Positions 1 through 5,987 of a stretch of DNA of 7,577 bases are shown piece by piece (position 1 is the first letter of the stretch; every line of letters begins with the position of its first letter). Both the position numbers and the translations under genes were made by a program. The notes below the pieces were generated by a model, which ran no database searches, was not told the origin of the DNA, and saw only the letters and a program-made list of their open reading frames with translations. Source of the stretch: JBARRO01 sp049644265 (GTDB lineage: Bacteria; Bacteroidota; Ignavibacteria; UBA10030); contig JBARRO010000217.1 of assembly GCA_049644265.1 (NCBI GenBank), positions 1 to 7,577 of the forward strand, in the 5' to 3' direction.

Positions 1-20
1 GAATTTGAGTACCTTCAAAT

Positions 21-818
21 ATGCAACAACAAGATCCCATGCTGCAACTCGCTATCGACGCGGCTCTTGAGGCGGGGCAGTTCCTCAGACGGAGTGTCGG
101 AAAAGTGCTTCACGTGGAGAGGAAAGCCGGACAGGAAACGAATCTCGTTACGGAGATTGACAAGAAGTCCGAAGCGATGATCATTACAAAAATCAAGAAT
201 CGCTATCCTCAGCACGATTTTTTGGGGGAAGAGTCGGGAAGCCATGAAGCGAAGTCCGAGTACAAATGGATCATCGACCCGCTCGATGGAACCACGAATT
301 TTACTCACGGGCTCCCGATCTTCTCTGTTTCGATCGGATTAGAGCATGAAGGGCAAATCATTCTGGGAGTTGTCTACGACCCGAACTCCGAGGAACTTTT
401 TACCGCAGAAAAGGGGACGGGCGCATTCTTAAATGGAAAACGGATGCAGGTTTCCGGGGTACCCAGATTGATTGAGAGCCTCATCGTCACCGGCTTCCCT
501 TATAATGTCCGCGAAAACCCATACAATGCCGTCCAACATTTTACAAACTTCCTGTCGGAAGCCCAGGCGGTTCGGCGGCTTGGTTCTGCTGCGCTTGATC
601 TCTGTTATGTTGCAGCGGGAAGGTTTGAAGGATTCTGGGAGGTGACGTTGAATCCCTGGGATATGGCAGCCGGAGTGCTTCTCGTGGAGGAAGCAGGTGG
701 GAAGTTTACTGATTTCAAGGGATTCCCATCAACAGTCTACAACAAGAACGTCCTTGCAACAAACGGTTTGGTGCACGAGCAGATGGTGGAGGTGTTGAGG
801 AGGGGGGTGGGGAAGTAG
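21..818 (+). CDS. suhB: Inositol monophosphatase family protein (SuhB-like)
   Basis: A 265-residue protein of the normal length for the Mg-dependent, Li-sensitive inositol monophosphatase family, which hydrolyses inositol-1-phosphate and related sugar or nucleotide phosphate monoesters in the cytoplasm. The metal-site motifs are all visible: GEES at residues 69-72 (Glu70), DPLDGTTNF at 86-94 (Asp86 and Asp89) and the second signature around W213-D214 (PWDMAAG) followed by EEAGG. The ATG at 21 is taken as the start because the helix that follows (LQLAIDAALEAGQFLR) is the usual family N-terminus; no Shine-Dalgarno sequence is visible in the 20 bases before it. It is the only plus-strand gene and converges on the minus-strand cluster. 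The family call is secure. Whether the true substrate is inositol phosphate, or the protein acts like E. coli SuhB on rRNA maturation, cannot be told from sequence. Confidence 0.93.
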   Translation: MQQQDPMLQLAIDAALEAGQFLRRSVGKVLHVERKAGQETNLVTEIDKKSEAMIITKIKNRYPQHDFLGEESGSHEAKSEYKWIIDPLDGTTNFTHGLPIFSVSIGLEHEGQIILGVVYDPNSEELFTAEKGTGAFLNGKRMQVSGVPRLIESLIVTGFPYNVRENPYNAVQHFTNFLSEAQAVRRLGSAALDLCYVAAGRFEGFWEVTLNPWDMAAGVLLVEEAGGKFTDFKGFPSTVYNKNVLATNGLVHEQMVEVLRRGVGK

Positions 819-834
819 TGGAGTCATTTGTCTC

Positions 835-874
835 TGAGTCTTTGAGTCTGTGAGTCTATGAGTCTATGAGTTGG
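835..874 (+). repeat. Short tandem repeat, 8-bp unit TGAGTCTN, about 4.5 copies
   Basis: Directly downstream of the suhB stop the sequence runs TGAGTCTT, TGAGTCTG, TGAGTCTA, TGAGTCTA and then a degenerate TGAGTTGG. The unit is 8 bp, so the TGA it contains falls in each of the three reading frames in turn (835, 843, 851). The gap 819-964 contains this tract, a weak hairpin and an opposite-strand GAGT tract; no gene is supported there. It is not a CRISPR: there are no spacers. Confidence 0.75.
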
Positions 875-907
875 AGGGGAAGAACTGCAGGAATTACAGC
901 CTCGCTA

Positions 908-928
908 TCTCTTCAAGAGAATCTTTTT
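908..928 (+). terminator. Weak hairpin plus T-run, possible suhB terminator
   Basis: TCTCT (908-912) and AGAGA (916-920) can pair around a 3-nt loop and are followed, after three bases, by five Ts at 924-928. The stem is only 5 bp and AT-rich, so this would be a poor terminator on its own. The GAGT words at 842-848 and 866-871 can also pair with GACTC/ACTCAT words at 951-957 and 944-949, giving a larger nested fold that could stop transcription from both sides. Confidence 0.3.
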
Positions 929-930
929 CT

Positions 931-961
931 CAACTACTCCACTACTCATCGACTCAACTAC
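931..961 (-). repeat. GAGTAGT-type degenerate repeat tract (minus strand)
   Basis: Read on the minus strand this tract begins just past the ferredoxin-like gene's stop and is built of the words GTAGTTGAGTC, GATGAGTAGTGGAG and TAGTTGAG. The 14-mer CTCCACTACTCATC at 937-950 occurs again, on the opposite strand, at 5245-5258. The stretch GGAAGTAGTTGAGTC on the minus strand also matches GGAAGTAGTGGAGTC at the end of suhB on the plus strand with one difference, so both convergent genes end in the same kind of sequence. Confidence 0.65.
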
Positions 962-964
962 TTC

Positions 965-1414
965 CTACAACTTCTTCACCAAATCCAATCCGATCAGAAG
1001 CATTATTCCCCCCATAAGAAGCAGAAATCCCAAGATCACTCCGAGAAAACCAGCGCGGGCTTTTGTTGCCCCTTTATCGATTTCGAGATAGGGCAGAGTC
1101 TTTACGGTGATGTCCCCGTTGACCTGAAGCATGCAGGCGAGGCGATGGGAGGGGGCAACCTTTCGCTTGAACAACCAGCGGCCGGCAATAACTGCTTCTT
1201 CCTCTTCTGTCCTGGCATTCATACCCTTTCCTTCCACCTCCACAATGTCTGAGCCGCACGGAAATCTCAGCGGTCCGAGGTCCAGATTAAGATGAAAAAC
1301 ACGGTGAAAAGCGCCGTACAAGTGAATGCCGCCTTGGAGGGCGGCTTTGCGAAGATTGGTTCCAGGAAGGACGTTGAATGATTTGTGATCTTTCTCGAAA
1401 TGAATTGCAGGCAT
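965..1414 (-). CDS. Ferredoxin-fold protein with C-terminal membrane anchor, cluster cysteines missing
   Basis: A 149-residue protein. Residues 1-110 resemble a plant-type [2Fe-2S] ferredoxin domain: LPGTNLRKAALQGGIHLYG (16-34) matches the family's 'GTNLREAALQNG..LY' start, and RLACMLQVNGDITVKT (91-106) matches the 'RLACQ..V.GDI.V.T' end. The middle loop that normally supplies CxxxxCxxC lacks those cysteines and reads HLNLDLGPLRFPCGSD, so the whole protein has only Cys53 and Cys94. A normal cluster with four Cys ligands cannot form. Residues 122-143 are a strongly hydrophobic Gly/Leu-rich segment followed by DLVKKL, a single C-terminal membrane anchor with the ferredoxin fold probably on the cytoplasmic side. 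The ATG at 1414 lies 15 nt after the CBS gene's stop, so the two are probably co-transcribed; no clear ribosome site is seen. Function unknown. The fold is inferred from motif similarity; loss of the ligands is read directly. Confidence 0.72.
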   Translation of the reverse strand: MPAIHFEKDHKSFNVLPGTNLRKAALQGGIHLYGAFHRVFHLNLDLGPLRFPCGSDIVEVEGKGMNARTEEEEAVIAGRWLFKRKVAPSHRLACMLQVNGDITVKTLPYLEIDKGATKARAGFLGVILGFLLLMGGIMLLIGLDLVKKL

Positions 1415-1429
1415 GAACTAATCTGATAG

Positions 1430-1903
1430 TTAGTGAAGTTCCTTGGAGTCCCCCTCGTAGCGCTTGGCCGCTCCAGAGGGCACGGTGTAGATATAGCTGT
1501 GCAGATAATCGAGATCCTGTTCTTTCTCGTCCAGATCCATCATCAAAAGGTCCCTCAGGGAGACGAATCCCACGAGCTGCTCGCCGTCGACAACGGGAAG
1601 ATGGCGACAGTGGGCGACCTGCATTTTCTTCAGAGCCGATGTAAAAGCTTCGTTGACATCCGCAACGACAATCTTGACCGTCATGACGTCCTCAATCCTT
1701 GTCGTTGCCGGATTTAATCCCTTGGCGATGATCCTGGTGATGACATCCCGTTCCGAAAACACTCCGACCAACCGGTTCTCTTCAACGACGGGAACGGCGC
1801 CGATGTTCTTCTCCGCCATGTACTGAGCCACCGTCGAAACCGTACTGGACTTCGAAATGCTGTAGAGAGTTCTTCCCTTGACAACGCCGCCGATGGGTTT
1901 CAT
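1430..1903 (-). CDS. Two-CBS-domain protein
   Basis: A 157-residue cytoplasmic protein made almost only of a CBS-domain pair (Bateman module), which commonly binds adenine nucleotides and acts as an energy or redox sensor. CBS1 covers about residues 12-65, with IGAVPVVEENRLVGVFSERD at 34-53; CBS2 covers about 72-125, with HLPVVDGEQLVGFVSLRDLL at 101-120. A charged tail (DEKEQDLDYLHSYIYTVPSG) follows. I chose the ATG at 1903 over an in-frame GTG at 1933 because a strong GAGGAG lies 6 nt before the ATG. The next gene, the membrane-anchored ferredoxin-fold protein, begins 15 nt after this stop. A regulatory link between the two is possible but is inference. No catalytic domain is attached, so the target is unknown. 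Confidence 0.88.
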   Translation of the reverse strand: MKPIGGVVKGRTLYSISKSSTVSTVAQYMAEKNIGAVPVVEENRLVGVFSERDVITRIIAKGLNPATTRIEDVMTVKIVVADVNEAFTSALKKMQVAHCRHLPVVDGEQLVGFVSLRDLLMMDLDEKEQDLDYLHSYIYTVPSGAAKRYEGDSKELH

Positions 1904-1909
1904 CGTGTT

Positions 1910-1915
1910 CTCCTC
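1910..1915 (-). promoter_or_regulatory. Ribosome binding site of the CBS gene
   Basis: GAGGAG on the minus strand, 6 nt from the ATG at 1903. It decides the start against the in-frame GTG 30 nt upstream and is the best Shine-Dalgarno match in the window. Confidence 0.75.
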
Positions 1916-1996
1916 ACATTGATCAAACGACACTGCTGTAAAGTTCCTGCGGGGGGGAATAATAACAAGTTTTCAAGAGCAACGCAAGGAGGGACG

Positions 1997-3346
1997 TTAT
2001 GCGTTCTTCCAGGGTCGAACGGAGGTCTTGTCCACCAGGGAGAGAATGAGCGGTCGGGGTTTCGGCGCAGTGTTCGAAATTGTAAAGGCTTTCGCGATTC
2101 GCACCCGGGCTTCTTCAAGAGCGACTTCCTTGTCGGTATGAATCGTTGCCAGGGTGACTCCGGGCTCGACGGCATCGCCGACTTTCTTCTTGAGGATGAT
2201 CCCGGCCTTCGGATCGATGGGGTCATCCAGGGTTTGGCGGCCTGCGCCGAGGGTAATGCTCGTCAGGCCGAACTCCAGTGAATCGATTTCTGTGACGTAT
2301 CCGCGCTCCGAAGACTTCACATCGAGAGTGTGCCGCGAAACAGGATACGCTTCCAGGTTTTCTACCGCGGAGGTTTTCCCTCCCTGGGCTTCTACGAGTT
2401 CAAGGAATTTTCGGTAGGCCGTTCCATCCTTCACGGCCGCCCGTGCCCGCTCCACGCCGTCATGAATCGACCCCGCTTTCTTGCCGTGAAACAACATGGC
2501 ACCCGAAAGCACCAGGGTGACCTCCATGAGGTCGGAAGAAGCGTCATTGTTCCCAAGAGATCCGCGCAGGCATCCGACTGACTCCACAACCTCGAGCCAG
2601 TTTCCGATTGCCGTTCCGAGAGGCTGGTTCATGTCGGTGATGAAACCGATGGTTTCCGTACCGAAGTGGTTGCCGATGGCCACAAGCGTTTTTGCGAGCT
2701 CGAGAGAGCGCTCGTACGTCTGCATGAATGCGCCCCTGCCGGTTTTGATGTCCAGGACGAGAGCGTCGATTCCTTCTGCAAGCTTCTTGCTCATGATGCT
2801 ACCGGCGATCAGCGGAATGCACTCGACCGTTGCAGTAACGTCGCGAAGGGCGTACATCTTCTTGTCTGCGGGCGCGATTTCTTTTGTCTGCCCGATCATC
2901 ACAATCCCGATTTCCCGAATGACTTTCTTGTACTCCGGGATAGTGAGGTCGGTCCGGAATCCTGGAATGGATTCCAGCTTGTCGAGCGTCCCGCCGGTGT
3001 GCCCGAGGCCCCTGCCGGAGATCATCGGTACGGGAACTCCGCACGCGGCAACGATGGGAGCAAGGATCAGGGAAACCTTGTCGCCCACGCCTCCCGTCGA
3101 GTGTTTATCCACTTTTACGCCGGGGATATCCGACAGGTCGACAACCTCGCCGGAATGGAGCATCAGGCTTGTGAACGCGAGCGTTTCTGCTTCGCTCATT
3201 CCGCGGAAGTAGCAGGCCATGAGGAATGCCGACATCTGGTAATCCGGCAGCTTGCCGTCGACATACCTGGAAATGAGAAAGCGGAATTCTTCCTCAGTAA
3301 GAGAATCTCCAGAGCGTTTTTTCCGAATGAGTTCTACAGGATTCAA
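1997..3346 (-). CDS. Thymidine / pyrimidine-nucleoside phosphorylase
   Basis: A 449-residue cytoplasmic enzyme that splits thymidine (and, in the pyrimidine-nucleoside type, uridine) with phosphate to give the base and (deoxy)ribose-1-phosphate in pyrimidine salvage. Visible landmarks: N-terminal helical domain from VELIRKKR; phosphate-binding KHSTGGVGDK at 81-90; the family signature SGRGLGHTGGTLDKLE at 110-125; Arg168 (ALRDVTATV), Ser183 and Lys187 (GSIMSKK), matching the base-binding residues of E. coli thymidine phosphorylase; and the C-terminal domain from about 340. DIKTGRGAFM at 199-208 has Arg where most homologues have Ser or Asn. The start is TTG at 3346, with AAGGAA about 4-5 nt before it. 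The gene stands alone between 55-nt and 93-nt gaps. Sequence alone does not settle thymidine-specific (DeoA) against broad pyrimidine specificity (Pdp), so no symbol is given. Confidence 0.95.
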   Translation of the reverse strand: MNPVELIRKKRSGDSLTEEEFRFLISRYVDGKLPDYQMSAFLMACYFRGMSEAETLAFTSLMLHSGEVVDLSDIPGVKVDKHSTGGVGDKVSLILAPIVAACGVPVPMISGRGLGHTGGTLDKLESIPGFRTDLTIPEYKKVIREIGIVMIGQTKEIAPADKKMYALRDVTATVECIPLIAGSIMSKKLAEGIDALVLDIKTGRGAFMQTYERSLELAKTLVAIGNHFGTETIGFITDMNQPLGTAIGNWLEVVESVGCLRGSLGNNDASSDLMEVTLVLSGAMLFHGKKAGSIHDGVERARAAVKDGTAYRKFLELVEAQGGKTSAVENLEAYPVSRHTLDVKSSERGYVTEIDSLEFGLTSITLGAGRQTLDDPIDPKAGIILKKKVGDAVEPGVTLATIHTDKEVALEEARVRIAKAFTISNTAPKPRPLILSLVDKTSVRPWKNA

Positions 3347-3366
3347 AGGTTCCTTTTTTCCTCGTT

Positions 3367-3388
3367 ACTCACGATTGAAATCGTGGGT
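3367..3388. repeat. Short palindromic hairpin, REP-like
   Basis: CACGAT (3370-3375) pairs with ATCGTG (3380-3385) around the loop TGAA. Read on the plus strand, the stem extends outward by a T-G wobble, C-G and A-T. No T-run follows on either side, so it is not a standard terminator. It sits in the 55-nt gap between the zinc-ribbon gene and the phosphorylase, and resembles the stem-loops of REP/IS200-associated palindromes; that link is my inference. It could equally be an mRNA processing or stability element between the two genes. Confidence 0.5.
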
Positions 3389-3401
3389 TAAATGGGTTTT
3401 C

Positions 3402-3590
3402 CTATCCTTCCACCTTCACCGTAAATTCCCTCCCACACTTCTCGCATTTGTACTCCACCGTCACCCAATTGTTCCTCTCATAATAACTCAACTCGGCGAG
3501 TTCACCGCCGCAGTTCTGCATGACGCATCGCTTAAGGTCGAGCCTGTAGAGTCGTTCTTTTGGGTACTGATCAAATTCCTCGGTGGCCAC
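3402..3590 (-). CDS. Small zinc-ribbon-like protein, function unknown
   Basis: A 62-residue cytoplasmic protein with two cysteine pairs, C22-x4-C27 (RCVMQNCGG) and C49-x2-C52 (YKCEKCG), spaced as in a small zinc ribbon; the second pair sits on a typical 'Y.C..CG..F' knuckle followed by a beta strand (REFTVKVEG). The GTG start overlaps the NUDIX stop by one base (TAGTG), and AGAGGG precedes it by about 8 nt, so translation is probably coupled to the NUDIX gene. The first pair is looser (x4) than the usual x2. Zinc binding is inferred from spacing. I do not recognise a named family; nucleic-acid or protein binding is the usual role for such ribbons. Confidence 0.72.
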   Translation of the reverse strand: MATEEFDQYPKERLYRLDLKRCVMQNCGGELAELSYYERNNWVTVEYKCEKCGREFTVKVEG

Positions 3591-4141
3591 TAGCTATCCC
3601 TCTTCTTGAGTCTTCGCTCGGCAAGGAGAACAGCGCAGATCGTCTTGCTGTCAATAATCTCTCCGGATTCGATCATGGCGATCACCTTCTCGAATGGAAC
3701 CGACTCGACGGTGAGACTCAGCTCCCCCTCTTCCAGCTGCTGACCCCGTTCGGATTTTCGAAGGTCAGTGGCAAGATACAAATGAAGCATCTCGTTGCAG
3801 AATCCGGGCGTCGTGTAGATGGATGTCAGTTTCTCCATCTTGCCTGCAACGTATCCGGTTTCTTCCTCGAGTTCGCGGGCTGCACAGTCTTTCGGGTCCT
3901 CACCGGGGTTCAGTTTTCCGGCTGGAAGTTCGTAGAGATACTGTTTCATCGGGTAGCGGAACTGACGAACAAGAAGAGTGGTGCCGTCCTTCATCAGCGG
4001 GAGGGCCACAGCTCCCCCCGGATGGTCCGCGACCTCACGAACGCCATGATTGCCCGAAGGATACTCAACATGGTCGACCAGGAGGTTGAAGACCTTACCG
4101 GCGTAGAGCTTTTCGCTTCGAAGAAGTTTTAGTTTTCCCAT
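3590..4141 (-). CDS. NUDIX hydrolase, ADP-ribose pyrophosphatase type (NudF-like)
   Basis: A 183-residue cytoplasmic enzyme. The full Nudix box G-x5-E-x7-REUxEExGU is present at residues 75-97 (GKLNPGE ... RELEEETGY). The surrounding sequence, HPGGAVALPL and LLVRQFRYP before it, with YELPAGKL leading into the box and TPGFCNEMLHLYLA after it, is that of ADP-ribose pyrophosphatases, which cut ADP-ribose to AMP and ribose-5-phosphate. I chose the ATG at 4141 because homologues begin with this 'LKSEKxYxGKVFN' strand. An in-frame start at 4192 would add 17 residues lying wholly inside the preceding gene. Even with the shorter start, the first 47 nt overlap the 3' end of the MscS gene in another frame, and its 3' end touches the zinc-ribbon start. 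Substrate may also include other nucleoside-diphosphate sugars. Confidence 0.92.
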   Translation of the reverse strand: MGKLKLLRSEKLYAGKVFNLLVDHVEYPSGNHGVREVADHPGGAVALPLMKDGTTLLVRQFRYPMKQYLYELPAGKLNPGEDPKDCAARELEEETGYVAGKMEKLTSIYTTPGFCNEMLHLYLATDLRKSERGQQLEEGELSLTVESVPFEKVIAMIESGEIIDSKTICAVLLAERRLKKRDS

Positions 4142-5261
4142 TGGAAAGATGGACAACACGTTGCGGGAAGGGAATGTCGATTCCTTCTTCAAGGAATGCG
4201 TTATAGATATGCTCCCGCAATTCGGTTTCGATCTTGAATTTCTTATTGAAATGATCCGTCCGTGCGGAGAGCATCAGCGTGACAGAAGAATCCGCCAGGG
4301 CTGTCGTAAAGACCTCGGGCGGAGGGTCGGAGAGAATATCGGGATGCTTGCGGGCGAGGGAGAGGATCATCTTTTTTGCTACATCCAGGTTCGTGCCGTA
4401 GGCGACGCCAACCTCCGAGACAATGCGTATATGATGCCCCGGATACGAAAAGTTGACCATTTTCGCTTTCACCAATTCCGCATTGGGACTGATAATGAGG
4501 TTTTGGTCGGGGTCAAGAATCTTGGTGCTCCGGATTCCTATTTCATACACGTCGCCAATCTCTCCGCTCGGAAGCCTTACGCGGTCACCGATGCGGAACG
4601 GCCGGTCGATCATGATGACAAACCCCGCGATCATGTTCGAGAGCGTATCCTGCGCGGCGAGCGCAATTGCCACCGAGCCGCCGCCGAGGAAAACCAGGAG
4701 GCTCGAGACATCGACTCCGAAATGGCCCAGGGTCATGATGCAGGCGATCAGTACAAAGATGGAGCTTGATGTGCGCTTGAGAAGAAGAACCAGAGCGTTA
4801 TCATATGCAATGCCGGCCTGTCTTCCGCGCTTTTCTATCGTATGCGTGACAATGACGTCGGTGAGCTGAATCAAAAGAACGGTCACCACGAACACCAGGC
4901 CCACAAAAATAGCTCCCTTGGTGTAACCGAGAATCTGATGGGCAATCGGGTTCTTGATGGTCACCTTGGCGACTTCGTCCGACGCGAGGAACGACCCGAC
5001 GACAAAGGCAATCCATTTGATTCGTGGCAGAATTGCGTCGAGGATCGCATCGTCAACCTCGGTCTTGGTCCTTTTGGCAATGTTTCTTCCAACGACATCG
5101 AGGAAGCGCTTGATCAACCAGCCAACGAAGAGCGTCCCGAACAGCAGGAGGAGGGACGCAACGATGTGCGAAATAATCGGGTTACCGAGGTATTTTAGGA
5201 TGCGGTCGAACAGGGGAAAATTGGAGTAGTTGAGTAGTGGAGTAGATGAGTAGTGGAGCAA
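4095..5261 (-). CDS. MscS-family small-conductance mechanosensitive channel
   Basis: An inner-membrane channel of up to 388 residues that opens under membrane tension to release solutes on osmotic downshock. Hydrophobic segments lie near 31-50, 81-98, 113-138 and 155-180, followed by the pore helix with its Gly/Ala pattern (LGGGSVAIALAAQDTLSNMIAGF, 192-214). The beta domain contains DRPFRIGDRVRLPSGEIGDV (219-238) and SPNAELVKAKMVNFS (258-272), and a C-terminal alpha/beta domain ends with FLEEGIDIPFPQR. The last 20 residues are Lys/Ser-rich. The start is uncertain: the only standard start before the first membrane segment is TTG at 5261, which lies in a GAGTAGT-type intergenic repeat. Residues 2-13 (LHYSSTPLLNYS) are therefore translated repeat and probably not native. 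No ribosome site precedes it. The 3' end overlaps the NUDIX gene by 47 nt. Confidence 0.9.
   Translation of the reverse strand: MLHYSSTPLLNYSNFPLFDRILKYLGNPIISHIVASLLLLFGTLFVGWLIKRFLDVVGRNIAKRTKTEVDDAILDAILPRIKWIAFVVGSFLASDEVAKVTIKNPIAHQILGYTKGAIFVGLVFVVTVLLIQLTDVIVTHTIEKRGRQAGIAYDNALVLLLKRTSSSIFVLIACIMTLGHFGVDVSSLLVFLGGGSVAIALAAQDTLSNMIAGFVIMIDRPFRIGDRVRLPSGEIGDVYEIGIRSTKILDPDQNLIISPNAELVKAKMVNFSYPGHHIRIVSEVGVAYGTNLDVAKKMILSLARKHPDILSDPPPEVFTTALADSSVTLMLSARTDHFNKKFKIETELREHIYNAFLEEGIDIPFPQRVVHLSNGKTKTSSKRKALRR
5222..5260. repeat. GAGTAGT-type degenerate repeat tract
   Basis: The plus strand reads TGGAGTAGT, TGAGTAGT, GGAGTAGA, TGAGTAGT, GGAGCA, i.e. an approximate 8-bp unit NGAGTAGN. The 14-mer at 5245-5258 is the reverse complement of 937-950. 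On the minus strand this tract is read as the first codons of the MscS gene as called here. Confidence 0.75.
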
Positions 5262-5265
5262 GAGA

Positions 5266-5338
5266 GTTACGAGTTTGAGGCTTCTAGTTTCGAGTTAGGA
5301 AAACCAACTAGAACCTTAAACTTTAAACTCAAAACTTC
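5266..5338. repeat. GAGTTT/TTACGAGTTT repeat words with inverted halves in the pyrE-MscS gap
   Basis: The gap after the pyrE stop holds two facing halves. The half next to pyrE, read on the minus strand, is AAGTTTTGAGTTTAAAGTTT; the half next to MscS, read on the plus strand, contains GTTACGAGTTTGA (5266-5278) and GTTTCGAGTT (5287-5296). A perfect 8-bp inverted repeat, TTCTAGTT (5282-5289) and AACTAGAA (5306-5313), joins them, with AGG/CCT beyond it after one bulged base. A transcript could fold here. There is no clear T-run after the stem, so termination is possible but not shown. Confidence 0.65.
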
Positions 5339-5920
5339 TTAATAGTTACCTCTGCTTCCAGGTTTAACGACTGGAATACCTTGCTTACACAACGGACATT
5401 CCTCGGGTTTGTATGCCAAGACTTCCATTTGCAGGACAGAATAGTGCTTGGAATCGAAATTGATCTTGCCGTTGCTTCGATCCACCACGTAGCCAACGCC
5501 GGCGAGTTTTCCCTTAGCTTGTTTGACCAGGTCGACGACCTCAAAAACGGATCCGCCCGTCGTCACGACATCCTCCACTACGAGCACGCGTTCACCCTGT
5601 CGGATCTCGAATCCTCTCCGGAGCTCCATTCTTCCGTCTTTACGCTCGGCGAACAGCGTCCGGGCTGAAAGCAAGCGTCCGACCTCGGTGCCGACTACAA
5701 CGCCTCCTATAGCAGGGGACACGACTACCTCGATTTCGCTGTACTCAAAATGCTTGGAGATTTCTCCGGCAAACAGGTGGAGGAATTTTGGATACTGCAG
5801 AACTCTCGCGCACTGAAAGTATTGCGGACTGTGGAGGCCTGAGGTGAGCTGAAAATGGCCTTCCAGCAACGCACTGGTGTCGCGGAAAATTTCGAGAATT
5901 TGCTCTTTTGGAAGTTTCAC
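5339..5920 (-). CDS. pyrE: Orotate phosphoribosyltransferase
   Basis: A 193-residue cytoplasmic enzyme that joins orotate to PRPP to form orotidine-5'-phosphate, the fifth step of de novo pyrimidine synthesis. The N-terminal part GHFQLTSGLHSPQYFQCARVL (21-41) is the orotate-binding face, SPAIGGVVVGTEVGR (68-82) a core loop, FAERKDG (90-96) holds the catalytic Arg/Lys region, and VLVVEDVVTTGGS (112-124) is the PRPP-binding motif. The C-terminal CPLCKQGIPVVKPGSR (175-190) is the tail seen in the Thermus/Bacteroidota form of the enzyme. The start is GTG at 5920; there is no in-frame ATG nearby and no clear ribosome site. It is bounded by repeat-bearing gaps on both sides (115 nt before, 77 nt after), so it may be transcribed on its own. 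Confidence 0.95.
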   Translation of the reverse strand: MKLPKEQILEIFRDTSALLEGHFQLTSGLHSPQYFQCARVLQYPKFLHLFAGEISKHFEYSEIEVVVSPAIGGVVVGTEVGRLLSARTLFAERKDGRMELRRGFEIRQGERVLVVEDVVTTGGSVFEVVDLVKQAKGKLAGVGYVVDRSNGKINFDSKHYSVLQMEVLAYKPEECPLCKQGIPVVKPGSRGNY

Positions 5921-5935
5921 GAGGGATTGAATGAA

Positions 5936-5947
5936 GTCAGTTCTGAC
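5936..5947. promoter_or_regulatory. Small inverted repeat in the pyrE leader
   Basis: GTCAG (5936-5940) and CTGAC (5943-5947) form a perfect inverted repeat separated by two bases, between the candidate promoter and the pyrE start. It could be an operator half-site pair or chance; nothing else supports a function. Confidence 0.2.
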
Positions 5948-5958
5948 GTTGCGAAGTC

Positions 5959-5987
5959 AAGATAGGGAGAACTTGCCTTAACTTCAA
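5959..5987 (-). promoter_or_regulatory. Possible promoter of pyrE
   Basis: On the minus strand TTGAAG (5987-5982) and TATCTT (5964-5959) lie 17 nt apart, each matching four of six bases of the sigma-70 consensus, about 40 nt before the GTG start. The -35-like box overlaps the repeat word at 5984-5996. FCB-group bacteria often use other promoter consensus sequences, so this is weak. Confidence 0.3.

Noticed and set aside
796..814. G-rich run at the suhB 3' end as a G-quadruplex
   Set aside because: It lies inside the coding sequence of the last residues, and the G-runs are not regularly spaced.
835..874. CRISPR or satellite array
   Set aside because: The unit is only 8 bp with no spacers and fewer than five copies, so it is a simple tandem repeat.
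866..1252. Plus-strand frame after suhB
   Set aside because: It starts inside the GAGT repeat tract and runs antisense to the ferredoxin-like gene; no recognisable motif.
2496..3391. Long open frames on the plus strand opposite the phosphorylase gene
   Set aside because: Their products show no family motif and are Ser/Arg/Pro-rich, as expected for the antisense of a real gene; the minus-strand frame has complete thymidine phosphorylase motifs.
4142..4192. Longer NUDIX start at 4192
   Set aside because: The 17 extra residues lie wholly within the MscS coding region and do not look like the family N-terminus, which begins at the ATG at 4141.
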